Source: Cytophagales bacterium (GTDB taxonomy: Bacteria; Bacteroidota; Bacteroidia; Cytophagales; Cyclobacteriaceae). Taken from it: a DNA stretch of 44,280 bases. This document shows, piece after piece, positions 8,101 to 17,583 of the stretch. The first letter of the stretch is position 1. Every line of letters begins with the position of its first letter. The stretch is taken from assembly GCA_013298505.1 (NCBI GenBank), contig JAAFHY010000019.1, forward strand, positions 1-44,280. Reading direction: 5' to 3'. Position numbers and translations under genes: made by a program. The notes under the pieces are model-generated. The model saw only the letters and a list, made by a program, of their open reading frames with translations, was not told where the DNA came from and ran no database searches.

Positions 8101-10395
8101 GCCAATGCGAGTGTTAATCAACCCGCTGGCAGTGTAATCAATAGTTGGAACATCAATGATGGTACGGCTACCGTAAGTGGAGATTTGTCCATAGGTGGTA
8201 CAACTAATAATGTGGCTAGACTTGCTAGGGTTTCTATCACTTCTGCTGGTTCTGCTTCCGTTAACAATATTAAATTCAGAACACCAAATAATGCGGGTCT
8301 TGAGGCTGTAGCACGAATAGGTATGTCCACTGGCTCAGTTTTGAATGTTTCTGGAGCGATTACGTTCTTGAATAATCGAGGAAGATTAGTAACTGCAACA
8401 GGTAGTACGGTAAATTTCAATCGGACCATTGGAGCCCAATCCATTGTAATACCGTCTGCCAATAACGTAGCAACAAACTGGCAATACAATACGATTCAAG
8501 TTAGTAACACCAATGCTGCTGGAGCCACTTTCGCCTTTACCAGTACTTCTAACAACTTTACAGGCAACCTGATCGTGCAAGCTAATTCAAACTTAAAGGT
8601 AGGTAACAACAATATTGTAGGAGCCGGTGGAACTACACTCTTTCAATTAAATGCTGGTGCCACTTTTGAAATGAATAATCCAAGCAATAATAATAATGGT
8701 GTCTTCCCTTCGGGTTTTAATTCTTATTCACTCAGCCCCACTAGTACCGTTTATTATAATCAAACCGGAAATACGAATCCTTGGCCAGTAGATACGCAAA
8801 CATACGGTAACTTAGTAATTGGAGAGGGAAGTACAAGAAACTATCAACTTGCAAATACTACCACTACCGTTGCGGGCAACCTTACCGTAGGCGATGGCTC
8901 ATCCACCCCTGACTTGCTCGGCAATACAGCTTCTACCCTATCCGTATCTGGGAATGTTTCAATCACAACCGGTGCAATTTTAAATGCCACTAACATTCCG
9001 ACTATTAACGTTGGCGGAAACTGGACAAATGATGGAGCCTTTACTCAATCTACCAGTACTGTCAACTTCAACAGCCCTGCGGCTAGCACTTTACAATTGA
9101 TTGGAGGATCAACCCCTAACACCTTCCATAATCTAACTATTAATCCAAGTGCATCTTCAGATATTGTTCGCTTAAGCGCAAATGCTGATGTTAGCAATAC
9201 GCTAACTCTTACTTTAGGTGAACTTGATTTGAATGGCCAAACGTTGAACGTTACACGGAGCGCAACGGGCGCGATCACGCGCACATCGGGTTATGTAAAA
9301 AGTGAAAAAACTACTGCGCCTTATGGAACTATTAATTGGACTACCGGAACAACTACTGGAACATTTATATTTCCTTTTGGAGTATCATCCACTCAATTCA
9401 TTCCTTTCAGGTATAATATTACTGGAGCGGGTTCTCCTGCAACAGCTACGCTTGCTGTCGCCACGTATGCTACTGGATTGGCTAATACTCCTCTACCAAC
9501 CAGTGTAAACAACCTAAATGGAACAAATGGTGGTACAAGCGTTGCCGATCGATTTTGGACTCTTACGTTTGCTGGCTACACCGGATCCAGACCAACTGCT
9601 AACATGACATTTACCTTATTGAATTCAGAAGTAGCTACTGTTGCGCCTGTGCCTTCTGATGCTTTAGATGAATTGGTAGCACAAAGATGGAACCCTTCCA
9701 ATTATTGGGATGCGCCTGTAGCTACCCCTGCTCAGGTATATACTGTAGGGGCGCCAGCAGCCAATACATCTACTGTCGTGTTATCTAATTTCCAAAATGG
9801 AAATAGCTACGAAGCTTGGACACTTTCAAATAAAACAACCCCGCTGCCCATTGAATTAATTGCTTTCAATGCAATAGCCAAAGCGGGTATTGTTGAACTT
9901 GAATGGAGGACTGCCTCCGAACTGAATAACGATTTCTTTACCATTGAGCGATCTGAAAGCGGTGAAGGATTTAAAGAACTTGTAAGCATTGACGGTGCTG
10001 GCACAAAATCAAACGAATCGAGATATACTGCAATTGATGGCAATCCCCTTTCTGGAGATTCGTATTATCGTTTAAAACAAACCGACTTTGATGGTAAGAC
10101 CAGCTATTCTGACCCTAAGAAAGTTACCATCGCTTCTCAAAATCTATGGAGGATTTTCCCTAATCCATCTGACGGAAAATCATTTTCTGTTAATCTAAGC
10201 GCTGAAGAATCAGGTAAAGAAATAGCTATTTCAATCCAAGACATTAAAGGCATAACAATGTCTAACCAATTAATAAAAGTGACGGATGGGAAAAGAATAG
10301 ACCTAGAGCAAACTCAAAGTTTGACATCAGGGATTTATATCATCACCATCACGAGCGAGGGTAAAGTATCTAAGCAAAAATTGGTGGTGAAATAA
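5191..10395 (+). CDS. Large secreted adhesin-like protein with T9SS C-terminal sorting domain
   Basis: This is a 1734-residue protein starting at ATG 5191; the promoter box overlapping the upstream ATG decides the start. A signal peptide (MKLKIAIPLACIALFSASVLVAQ) is followed by two long beta-rich halves of low-complexity Thr/Ser/Asn/Gly sequence. Each half starts with a related module, NWNLTTTW...NDAVIIATGHTVDINV near the N-terminus and NWNARTTW...SDIDAVVIGNT in the middle, resembling G8-type beta-helix starts. Near the C-terminus a linker domain starts PLPIELIAFNA and contains ELEWRTASELNNDFFTIERS. The last ~83 residues (IFPNPSDGK... ending KQKLVVK) form a type A T9SS sorting domain. The protein should be exported by T9SS and attached to or released from the cell surface. 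The ligand is unknown; there are no catalytic motifs that I can recognise. Confidence 0.88.
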   Translation: MKLKIAIPLACIALFSASVLVAQGTYTSTGTTSNWNLTTTWTGLGDVPNDGIPDANDAVIIATGHTVDINVNSAAGALTMNGTAILNFPTNNLTLTVNGIMTMNGTSSVTGNNNNRILSLLSDFVVPSGAVASIGGIRVSQAIGATLSLSGTLFPTNNTGTKTFGNANFFNGCLIDATVTETIIVAGNLVINPTTPGLQTSIARCGLTVNGTTTVLNGGYIKFGGNNAGVKTFNGTITVNTGGSWDNIDGEDFVVNCSIVNNGFWPIPTGGNGRYDVQVVGNYVYSGSGEIGITRLRLQTSATAAVTVTNTGFLTLTRTGNQGLSLDAGTFINGNGGYLKLTSQATPVDINGGTVDFSTANNTVEYAFAGAQNIHPTNYFNLIASNGSTKSINGTTDASGTVTISGSTILDVTGGTDFTGTGNIVMTGTSRLRISSSGTVPALTGAATLASGTTIELNRAGTQTAASSATYPYQNLVISGNTGSAVNMSAVSTINGNLTFSNVGSMNSNAVLSVVGDVTYGSTASTTLANNVSVGSFSISSGTFVYTNHTITVNGNNGFWAVSGTPTLTASGTSQVAFTTGTNQEIAGTANPTFFALTINNSNDVTLNIANATVTNTLNLTSGRLITGTNVLIAGASTVNRTSGFVEGNLRKTIPTGTNIRTFEVGTNTDYTPVSFTATSVTTAGTLTVESVSGDHPEIASGLIEPNNTVNRYYSLTNNGIVFSAFSTGQIAATFNFVNTDEDAALDNTAIVKWYNNTTAAWSGANLFDETTEQNPVLTVTTNTTTNNSIISVVNPTQLPSGQRVDFQIGQNIDPTFVFNRVTGTANWNARTTWIQQRTGVITLVNGNSFINGASTKFNTELALNDPIMLIASPGVVYTVTSIISDTQIQVSPAPSLSTSGGFGRQYIPGINSPTSDIDAVVIGNTNLADLTTTITQDISAKILTLDVGSTALATAQALTSNASINLNVLANASVNQPAGSVINSWNINDGTATVSGDLSIGGTTNNVARLARVSITSAGSASVNNIKFRTPNNAGLEAVARIGMSTGSVLNVSGAITFLNNRGRLVTATGSTVNFNRTIGAQSIVIPSANNVATNWQYNTIQVSNTNAAGATFAFTSTSNNFTGNLIVQANSNLKVGNNNIVGAGGTTLFQLNAGATFEMNNPSNNNNGVFPSGFNSYSLSPTSTVYYNQTGNTNPWPVDTQTYGNLVIGEGSTRNYQLANTTTTVAGNLTVGDGSSTPDLLGNTASTLSVSGNVSITTGAILNATNIPTINVGGNWTNDGAFTQSTSTVNFNSPAASTLQLIGGSTPNTFHNLTINPSASSDIVRLSANADVSNTLTLTLGELDLNGQTLNVTRSATGAITRTSGYVKSEKTTAPYGTINWTTGTTTGTFIFPFGVSSTQFIPFRYNITGAGSPATATLAVATYATGLANTPLPTSVNNLNGTNGGTSVADRFWTLTFAGYTGSRPTANMTFTLLNSEVATVAPVPSDALDELVAQRWNPSNYWDAPVATPAQVYTVGAPAANTSTVVLSNFQNGNSYEAWTLSNKTTPLPIELIAFNAIAKAGIVELEWRTASELNNDFFTIERSESGEGFKELVSIDGAGTKSNESRYTAIDGNPLSGDSYYRLKQTDFDGKTSYSDPKKVTIASQNLWRIFPNPSDGKSFSVNLSAEESGKEIAISIQDIKGITMSNQLIKVTDGKRIDLEQTQSLTSGIYIITITSEGKVSKQKLVVK

Positions 10396-10416
10396 AAAGC
10401 TCAGCATTTTATAAAT

Positions 10417-10450
10417 AAAGAGGCCGTCTCAAAATTGAGACGGCCTCTTT
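10417..10450. terminator. Strong bidirectional rho-independent terminator
   Basis: A perfect 16-bp inverted repeat (AAAGAGGCCGTCTCAA with its complement, two-base centre) runs into a T-rich tail on the plus strand and an A/T-rich tail on the minus strand. It sits between the convergent adhesin gene and ABC permease gene and should end both transcripts. Confidence 0.9.
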
Positions 10451-10503
10451 TTATTTTGAAGAATGTTAATTACCCGATTTGTAAATATGATATCGGTTGA
10501 GTT

Positions 10504-11742
10504 CTACTCAAATCGTAACGACTCGATCGGATCTAAGCGCGATGCTTTGCTAGCAGGATACCACCCAGAAAACAATCCGACCATTACGCAAATCAGTAAC
10601 CCAACAAACGTCCAAAACCAAGGCATTACAAAAGCATCTACTTTAAACACAAAAACAGATAGCACATTGCCCAAACTAATTCCCAATAAAACTCCTACCA
10701 AACCGCCCAAAATACAAACAACAATGGCTTCGATCACAAATTGCTGCCGAATTCGCAAAGGCGTAGCTCCGAGTGCTTTTCGTACCCCAACTTCGCGGGT
10801 TCTTTCAGTAACAGAAACCAACATAATATTCATTAAAGCAATAGCTGCACCCAACAACGTAATAAACCCAACCCCAAATCCGCCAAAGCGCAAAGCCGAG
10901 GTAATTGACTCTAACTGTTGCCCAAGCGATTCACTCTTTTCTATATCGAACGAGTTTCCATTTATGATTTCATCGTGGCGTATCTTGCGCATCAATCCAG
11001 TGGCTTCGCCCATTGCGTAATCCATTTGCTCAGGGTTGTTAATAGCAACTATTAATCGGTAGTTAAGCCCTTGCCCTCCTGCCATTTGATTGGCAACTAT
11101 AATCGGTATCAACACCATGTTATCGAAATTATTTTCAGATAGCTCTCCTTTCTCTTTCATCAAGCCTACCACCTTAAACTGGGTGCCCTTGTATGAAATC
11201 TCTGTGTTAACCGGATTTTTATTTTCTCCGTACAACGTTTTGGCAAGTTTATGGCCTAAAATCGCCACTTTAGATCCGTACTGAATCTCAAACCGTGAAA
11301 AATTTCTTCCCTCAGCCAGATTTAAACCTTTAATGGCCAAAAAGTCTTCGTTAACGCCTGTTACGTTTACGTTAGGGTTGGTTTTTTCAGAGGCATGCTT
11401 AATTTCTGCTTGGATTGCCAAACGAGCCGAAAGGCTAATACTTGCGGGGTAATCAAATTGTTCTATAAAAGTTTGAGCCTCGTTGAGCAGCAATGGAGAG
11501 TAAACTTTTTCTTTTACTCCGTCTTGTGCAGTTCCTCTATTGAATTTAGAGGTAATATCGAAGGTATTGGCACCCAGTGAAGACAAACTCTCAGAAACAG
11601 AATATTCGATCCCGTCAATGGCCGTAAGAATACCCACCAAAGAAGTAATGCCAATGGCCACAATTAAGGCCGTTAAAACAGATCTGAGCATGTTTGCTTT
11701 AACCGAACGGAGACCTTCTTTAATGTTTTCTAGTAAATCCAT
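10504..11742 (-). CDS. ABC transporter permease, MacB/FtsX type
   Basis: The product is 412 residues with the MacB layout: a short cytoplasmic start ([21 protein letters not shown]), TM1 at about 20-42, a long periplasmic domain (about 45-280), then three C-terminal membrane segments (about 286-310, 334-360, 372-395). It ends in [19 protein letters not shown], the standard FtsX-domain ending. The cytoplasmic loop [16 protein letters not shown] is also diagnostic. Such permeases pair with an ATPase (MacB/LolD type) to move substrates or transmit mechanical force across the envelope. No ATPase gene is adjacent, so the partner is encoded elsewhere. The substrate cannot be inferred. Confidence 0.88.
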   Translation of the reverse strand: MDLLENIKEGLRSVKANMLRSVLTALIVAIGITSLVGILTAIDGIEYSVSESLSSLGANTFDITSKFNRGTAQDGVKEKVYSPLLLNEAQTFIEQFDYPASISLSARLAIQAEIKHASEKTNPNVNVTGVNEDFLAIKGLNLAEGRNFSRFEIQYGSKVAILGHKLAKTLYGENKNPVNTEISYKGTQFKVVGLMKEKGELSENNFDNMVLIPIIVANQMAGGQGLNYRLIVAINNPEQMDYAMGEATGLMRKIRHDEIINGNSFDIEKSESLGQQLESITSALRFGGFGVGFITLLGAAIALMNIMLVSVTERTREVGVRKALGATPLRIRQQFVIEAIVVCILGGLVGVLLGISLGNVLSVFVFKVDAFVMPWFWTFVGLLICVMVGLFSGWYPASKASRLDPIESLRFE

Positions 11743-11860
11743 ATCAATTTTTTAAACGATCGTACCCTTGCAGAACCAAATTTATATCTTTAAGAGTTGT
11801 AAGGAGTAGACTCTGTAGAGAATATTTTGTTACACCCGTAAAATTCAAACTGTTTTAACG

Positions 11861-13117
11861 ATGAGGCGAAGCTTTTTGTTATTCTTTTTCTTGGCCAGCC
11901 ATACTGCTTTTTCCAATTACCTTTTCATTTCCATGGATGAAAAGCAGAGCAACCATTTAAAAGCATACGGCATTGCCTATTGGGTACTAAAGATGGACAT
12001 GGAGATCGATTGGCTACTGAACTACCGCGGTGGAAGTTTTATGTGCAAGTACCATCCCAAAATTCAAAACGAATTGGTGGTGCGAGGGATAAGCTATGAA
12101 ATCATTTCAGATGCACAGGCAAATAACATCATAACGGAAATTGCCAGCCCCGCAGCCAACTATGACATTATGAAGTTGGAGAAATATCCGCGCATTGCCG
12201 TTTACTCTCCCAAAACAAAACAACCGTGGGACGATGCAGTAACTTTGGTGCTTACTTACGCAGAGATCCCTTACACGGTAATCTTTGACGATGAAGTTTT
12301 GGATGGTGAATTAATAAAATACGATTGGCTGCATTTGCACCATGAGGATTTCACTGGCCAATACGGAAAGTTCTTTAGCAGTTACGCCAACATGCCGTGG
12401 TACATCGATCAAGTAAAAGAAGCCGAAACCACAGCTCGCAAATTTGGCTTCAACAAAGTTTCGTTGCTGAAGCTAGCGGTATCAAAAAAAATAAAAGAGT
12501 TTGTGGGGGGCGGAGGTTTTCTATTTGCGATGTGCTCAGCCACCGATTCGTATGACATTGCCTTGGCGGCTGAAGGCATTGATATCTGCGAACGGATGTA
12601 CGATGGAGATCCGGCCGATCCGCAAGCTCAACAAAAACTAAACTTCACTAACACTTTTGCTTTTACCGATTTTCAATTATCGCGTGATCCGTATCAATAC
12701 GAATTTTCGGACATTGACAACAATGCACCCGAAAGAGGACTACGCCAAGACAATGATTATTTTAACCTCTTTCAGTTTTCAGCCAAATGGGATCCAATAC
12801 CCAGTATGCTTACTCAAAACCACAGTCGTATTATAAAAGGCTTTTATGGGCAAACCACAGGTTTTAAACAACATCTGATAAAACCCGATGTAACCATTAT
12901 GGGTGAAAACAAAGAAATTAAAGAGACTAAATATCTACATGGTGTACTCGGCAAAGGCTTTTGGACATTTTACGGAGGCCACGATCCAGAAGATTACCAG
13001 CATACAGTAGGCGAAGAACCTACCGATTTAAATCTACACCCTAACTCGCCCGGCTACCGACTAATATTAAATAACATTTTGTTCCCTGCCGCCAAAAAGA
13101 AAAAACAAAAAACGTAA
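11861..13117 (+). CDS. Exported protein of unknown function with a GATase-like Cys/His arrangement
   Basis: This 418-residue protein has an N-terminal signal peptide (about 1-18). It contains no asparagine synthase domain, although I recall similar Bacteroidota proteins being named asparagine synthetase B; that name is not supported. What is visible: an early KAYGIAYW...WLLNYRGGSF motif (35-60), then a Rossmann-like segment (RIAVYSPKTKQPWDDAVTLVL). Next come GGGGFLFAMCSA (216-227), which looks like a nucleophile elbow with Cys225, and YGGHDPED (371-378) with His374. This pattern resembles class I glutamine-amidotransferase/ThuA-like folds, but that is inference. Its TAA shares a base with the next gene's ATG, so the three genes to 17432 form an operon. 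Confidence 0.6.
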   Translation: MRRSFLLFFFLASHTAFSNYLFISMDEKQSNHLKAYGIAYWVLKMDMEIDWLLNYRGGSFMCKYHPKIQNELVVRGISYEIISDAQANNIITEIASPAANYDIMKLEKYPRIAVYSPKTKQPWDDAVTLVLTYAEIPYTVIFDDEVLDGELIKYDWLHLHHEDFTGQYGKFFSSYANMPWYIDQVKEAETTARKFGFNKVSLLKLAVSKKIKEFVGGGGFLFAMCSATDSYDIALAAEGIDICERMYDGDPADPQAQQKLNFTNTFAFTDFQLSRDPYQYEFSDIDNNAPERGLRQDNDYFNLFQFSAKWDPIPSMLTQNHSRIIKGFYGQTTGFKQHLIKPDVTIMGENKEIKETKYLHGVLGKGFWTFYGGHDPEDYQHTVGEEPTDLNLHPNSPGYRLILNNILFPAAKKKKQKT

Positions 13118-13506
13118 TGATGCTGCGCCCGATTGTTATCGTATTGATTAGTATCGTTGCTGGATGCGCATCTCATTCTCAAAATGCCCCCACTAAAAAG
13201 AGAGAGGTTGATCTACAAAAGTTAATGGGTAGCCGCTATGATTCTTTACCAAACGCCTCGGGCAAATTTACTTTGTTCGTTCAAAAAAAGGAACTAACTA
13301 ATCGAAATCTAGTACTGAAAGCAGTAGTGATCGAAGGTTCATCTAAAAAAGTTTTGAATTCATTCAGTTTTTCACCGGGCTATTGTAAATGGATTTCAGA
13401 GGATGGAGTAGAAGTTTTCAATGCTCCCGGCATGATTAAAAAAGATGAGGATATTTCTAAATTTATAAGAGTCATAAAAATTAAAGCCACTAATCAATTG
13501 CCATGA
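13117..13506 (+). CDS. Small hypothetical lipoprotein
   Basis: This 129-residue protein has a signal peptide ending in a lipobox (IVAGC, Cys16). The mature part (about 113 residues) is mostly beta-type sequence with no family that I recognise. Its ATG overlaps the stop codon of the upstream gene, and its TGA overlaps the ATG of the downstream T9SS gene (ATGA). It is therefore translated with its two neighbours and may be an envelope partner of one of them. Confidence 0.7.
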   Translation: MMLRPIVIVLISIVAGCASHSQNAPTKKREVDLQKLMGSRYDSLPNASGKFTLFVQKKELTNRNLVLKAVVIEGSSKKVLNSFSFSPGYCKWISEDGVEVFNAPGMIKKDEDISKFIRVIKIKATNQLP

Positions 13507-16500
13507 AGCCATCAAAAATCAGTTTGCTCGTTCTTTTCTTTTGCTCTTTAATTGTTTGGGTTTCAAATCCAAGTGAATTGTCTCAATTTAATGAGGTTGC
13601 ACAAGAAAGCTATCAGGATGGCCCAGGAGAGTTCTTTAGATTCCACCATGATATTCGCACCCCAGTAGATGCAACTGCACCAGGCTACAAGCAAGGATAT
13701 AAACTGAGAGAATTAAAAAAGGCACAGGAAGCGGCAGCGAAAAAAAATAGAAACAATGCCAGGACGCAATCGAACGGTGTACTAGAATGGAAAGAGCGCG
13801 GGCCTTCAAACGTACCTGGCAGAACGCGCGGCCTCGTGGTTGATCCTGATGATCCGAACAAAAACACGTGGTATGCTGGATCGGTTGGCGGAGGAGTTTG
13901 GAAAACAACTAATGCAGGAGGCAGTTGGGGTTTAATTACTCCTGATCTTTCAAATCTCGCCACCACGGTTTTGGCGATGGCTGAGTCGAACCATAACACG
14001 CTTTATATTGGAACAGGTGAAGGGTTCGGAAATTTAGATGGCATCAGCGGAAGCGGAATGTTTAAGTCAACCGATCGAGGTGTTACATGGTCGCATTTAT
14101 CTTCAACTGTTTCGTTTGGTGATATTAATCGAATGATTATCAATCCTGCAGACGAAAATATGGTAGTAGTCGCTTCTAACGAGGGAATTTATAAAACCAA
14201 CAATGGAGGCAACTCATGGACTAAAGTTTCCAATTTAACCTTTGTGCAAGACTTAAAGGCTACGCCAGGCAATTTTTCCATTCAATATGCAGCACAAAAT
14301 GGAGTGGGCGTACTTAAGTCAATTAATAGTGGCGATACTTGGAGTCTATCGAATATTGGAATGGGTGGATTAGATCGAGTAGAAATTGCCATTGCTCCCT
14401 CTAGACCACAACGCATTTTTGCCTCTTGCGAAAATGGCACAAGTCCAAAAATAATGATGAGTGACAACGCTGGGGTTTCATGGTCGCCAGTAAACATAAA
14501 ACTTTCAAGTGCTGACCTAAATTTTCTAAATGGCCAAGGGTGGTACGATAATACGATTGCGTGTGATCCTTTCAATGAAAATGTAATTTACTATGGTGGA
14601 GTCGATTTGTTCAGAACAATACTCGATGGTGGCACTTCCGAAAATGGAGTATATACAATTGGTGATGATGGATTTTCGAGTTTTATGTTACTTACTTCTT
14701 TTACGAATGCCACCAACGGAAATTTAGAAGTAGGAACTTCTGCAAATAATGCAACCGTTGAGATCAGGTTCGGACCAGGTAAATCACAAAAAGCACATCG
14801 GTTTTTGGTTCCAGTTGGTGCCTCCTCGGGAGTGGCGGCAGCTAACTACAGTTATACCGATTATGTTACTGTTCCATTTGAGGTTTGGGATATTACCAAC
14901 AACAAACAATTGATGGCCTCCTTTCGCGATCAAGGCAGAGATGGAGTATTTAATCTGATACCTAGCAATACTGATAATATCGATGCCACATTACAATCAA
15001 GAGAATATCTTTATATAAATAACATTGAATACAACGCTACCACTCCTTCCAGTAATATTGCGCTAAATGGTGGGCACGAATTCAATAAGATGTTTTTCAT
15101 TTGGCCTACGTTGGCTATTGGTGGAACTTTTCCACCTACATCAAATTCAAATCTTCTCTTTCAATTTTCATCTCAACCGAAATTAAACGCTACAACCATT
15201 TTTATTACCGATGGCAGAGGCCAGTACGGAAACCCAAATAAAAACAGTCTTGTGCATGTCGATCACCACAACATTGTAATGATTCCGATGAGTGGAAGCA
15301 CTTACAAAATTTTAAATGCCAATGATGGAGGAGTTTTTGTTTCAAACACTTCAACAACCCCAGGCATCAACGATAGAAACTGGACTTTTGCTGGTCGTTC
15401 ATACAACACCAGCCAATTTTATGGTGCCGATAAGCGTCCTGGCTTCGATGAGTACCTTGGCGGAGCACAAGACAATGGCACATGGAAATCGGCAGCGAAT
15501 TCAAGTGCTAATGCGTCTAGTGGGTACCTTTTTAAAATTGGTGGTGATGGATTTGAAGTACTTTGGCACAGTAACGATGACAAGAAACTAATTGGCGGAT
15601 CGCAAAATAATAACTTCGAACGATCGACCGATGGTGGGAATGTATGGGTTTCGGCCACTTCAGGGCTGGCAGGAACCCATCCGTTCATTTCTAAATTAGC
15701 TAACTCAAAAGACAATCCTGAAGTGATTTATACACTTTCATCTTCTGGTGTTTTTAAATCTACCAATTTTGGAGCCACATGGGTACTTACATCCATCACA
15801 GAAAAATGGGGTGGTGCAAATTCATTTATGGACATTGATGTATCGCGTGCCAACGCCAACATTATATGGGCTGGGAATGGTATGATCAATTCAGCAAACC
15901 CATTCAATTTGCATGTTTCTACCAATGCGGGCGCAAGCTTTACAGCAACCAATAATTATTCACTTGTTCCATTGGGTGGTATAACAAAATTGGCTACGCA
16001 TCCAACTGAACCAAACACCGCATTTGCGCTCTTCTCCTTTTCGGGTAAGCCAAAAATTTTGCGCACTACTGATCTCGGTCAAAACTGGACGGACATTTCT
16101 GGATTCAATTCATCGAACGTAAGTAATAATGGATTTCCTGACGTAGCGGTTTATTGTTTGTATGTGCGATCCGATGATCCAAGCATTATTTGGGCAGGTA
16201 CAGAAATTGGAATTGTAGAATCGTTGAACAATGGATTGAGTTGGACGTTGTTAGATGATTTTCCAAACGTTTCGGTTTGGGATATGAAAGGCCAAGACGA
16301 TCAGGTTGTGATTGCCACACATGGCAGAGGAATTTGGACTGCCAAATTAGAGAGTACCCAAACTGGCGCTGTTGCGAAGCCAGTTGTGCTAGCAACCGGT
16401 ACAAGTCCGCAATCTGTTTTTATGATCAAATTTCAGAACGAGGAGATGGATTCAGTTCAAGTGATATTAAACTCTAATCTTATTGGCTCGCTCAAGAATC

Positions 16501-17432
16501 TATCTACTGGAATTTATATTGTGGAAGTTTCTAATGTGCCAACTGGAAATGTTGACACAAAACTTATCGGATATAAAAATTCTGCGCCCTATCACTCAGT
16601 TACCTATAAAGGGCGACAATTGGCCTTGAAAAACTATGCGAATGAATATTTCAATATCGTTTCAAATGCCAATGATTTCTATTTAGATAAATTTTCTGCT
16701 ACACAATTTGGAAACAGCAACACTAGCTTACAAACGGTTCATCCGTATGTGCGGAATACAGACCATACGGCTACTTTGCTAGTACCCATGATTGTAGGTA
16801 ACACCAACTCAACTTTTTACTATCGCGATGTTGCCTTAGTACAAACATCAGATGCTGGTGCAACGTTTGGCCAACCCGATTTTAAAGATTATGTAGCTGT
16901 TGAAGCTACCGAAGATGGCCTTAATTGGGTGCCCTTAAAGGACGGCTATAATTCTTCGCTAAATCAAAATTGGCTAACAGCCTACAACGCAAATTCAAAT
17001 GGAACGCCCTCACTAGAAATAAATCAGGAGGTAAACATTAGAAATAAATTTAAGGCTAAGGATACCTTGCTATTCCGCTTCCGCCTCAAGGCCAACGAAG
17101 ACAATACCACTTCATGGGGCTGGTCGGTTGATAATATCTTTATTCAACAACAACCAACAGGAATCGAGCCTACCATTATCAAAGATTTTTCAGTGTATCC
17201 AAATCCAACAACGGGAAAATTTACTGTGAAATATATTCTAACTGAAAAGTCGCCAGTTACTTTACAGATTGCCGATGCCTTGGGAAAGACGATTTATGCC
17301 GCTTCACAACCCAACAGTCAAATTGGGGAACATGAAACTGAACTCGACTTGAGTGGCCAGAGTGGTGGTGTATACTTTGTTCAACTAAAGGGTATTGGTG
17401 GTACTAAAACAATCAAACTGCTGATAAAATAA
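13503..17432 (+). CDS. Secreted BNR/sortilin-type beta-propeller protein with T9SS sorting domain
   Basis: The product is 1309 residues. After a signal peptide (about 1-22) and a charged linker, it shows many Asp-box/BNR-like repeats of the form SxDxGxTW: GVWKTTNAGGSWG, MFKSTDRGVTWS, IYKTNNGGNSWT, FKSTNFGATW, LRTTDLGQNW. The opening WKERGPSNVPGRTRGL is typical of Bacteroidota proteins of this class. A non-repeat insertion of about 130 residues sits near 390-540. The C-terminus (VYPNPTTGKFTVKY ... GGTKTIKLLIK) is a T9SS type A sorting domain. It should be a cell-surface or secreted beta-propeller. The repeats occur in glycosidases and in sortilin-like binding proteins, and I see no catalytic signature, so the function is open. 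The start overlaps the upstream lipoprotein's stop by four bases. Confidence 0.85.
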   Translation: MKPSKISLLVLFFCSLIVWVSNPSELSQFNEVAQESYQDGPGEFFRFHHDIRTPVDATAPGYKQGYKLRELKKAQEAAAKKNRNNARTQSNGVLEWKERGPSNVPGRTRGLVVDPDDPNKNTWYAGSVGGGVWKTTNAGGSWGLITPDLSNLATTVLAMAESNHNTLYIGTGEGFGNLDGISGSGMFKSTDRGVTWSHLSSTVSFGDINRMIINPADENMVVVASNEGIYKTNNGGNSWTKVSNLTFVQDLKATPGNFSIQYAAQNGVGVLKSINSGDTWSLSNIGMGGLDRVEIAIAPSRPQRIFASCENGTSPKIMMSDNAGVSWSPVNIKLSSADLNFLNGQGWYDNTIACDPFNENVIYYGGVDLFRTILDGGTSENGVYTIGDDGFSSFMLLTSFTNATNGNLEVGTSANNATVEIRFGPGKSQKAHRFLVPVGASSGVAAANYSYTDYVTVPFEVWDITNNKQLMASFRDQGRDGVFNLIPSNTDNIDATLQSREYLYINNIEYNATTPSSNIALNGGHEFNKMFFIWPTLAIGGTFPPTSNSNLLFQFSSQPKLNATTIFITDGRGQYGNPNKNSLVHVDHHNIVMIPMSGSTYKILNANDGGVFVSNTSTTPGINDRNWTFAGRSYNTSQFYGADKRPGFDEYLGGAQDNGTWKSAANSSANASSGYLFKIGGDGFEVLWHSNDDKKLIGGSQNNNFERSTDGGNVWVSATSGLAGTHPFISKLANSKDNPEVIYTLSSSGVFKSTNFGATWVLTSITEKWGGANSFMDIDVSRANANIIWAGNGMINSANPFNLHVSTNAGASFTATNNYSLVPLGGITKLATHPTEPNTAFALFSFSGKPKILRTTDLGQNWTDISGFNSSNVSNNGFPDVAVYCLYVRSDDPSIIWAGTEIGIVESLNNGLSWTLLDDFPNVSVWDMKGQDDQVVIATHGRGIWTAKLESTQTGAVAKPVVLATGTSPQSVFMIKFQNEEMDSVQVILNSNLIGSLKNLSTGIYIVEVSNVPTGNVDTKLIGYKNSAPYHSVTYKGRQLALKNYANEYFNIVSNANDFYLDKFSATQFGNSNTSLQTVHPYVRNTDHTATLLVPMIVGNTNSTFYYRDVALVQTSDAGATFGQPDFKDYVAVEATEDGLNWVPLKDGYNSSLNQNWLTAYNANSNGTPSLEINQEVNIRNKFKAKDTLLFRFRLKANEDNTTSWGWSVDNIFIQQQPTGIEPTIIKDFSVYPNPTTGKFTVKYILTEKSPVTLQIADALGKTIYAASQPNSQIGEHETELDLSGQSGGVYFVQLKGIGGTKTIKLLIK

Positions 17433-17583
17433 CAGAATCTTAAGCGATATTTTGTATTTGTTCATTTACACGATTCATCAGAGGTAAGAAATTTTAACTT
17501 TACGAGATAAGAAAAAAATCATTTACCAAAAGTACCAGCGAGCTTCTATACTAAAGACATAACTACGACCATTGAAATGTGAC

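Noticed and set aside
5265-9284. Several antisense reading frames opposite the large adhesin gene
   Set aside because: They reflect biased Thr/Asn/Gly codons of the real gene and show no motifs, start signals or domain resemblance.
10463-11020. A 185-residue plus-strand frame
   Set aside because: It lies antisense to the ABC permease gene, whose domain pattern is clear; the peptide has no recognisable features.
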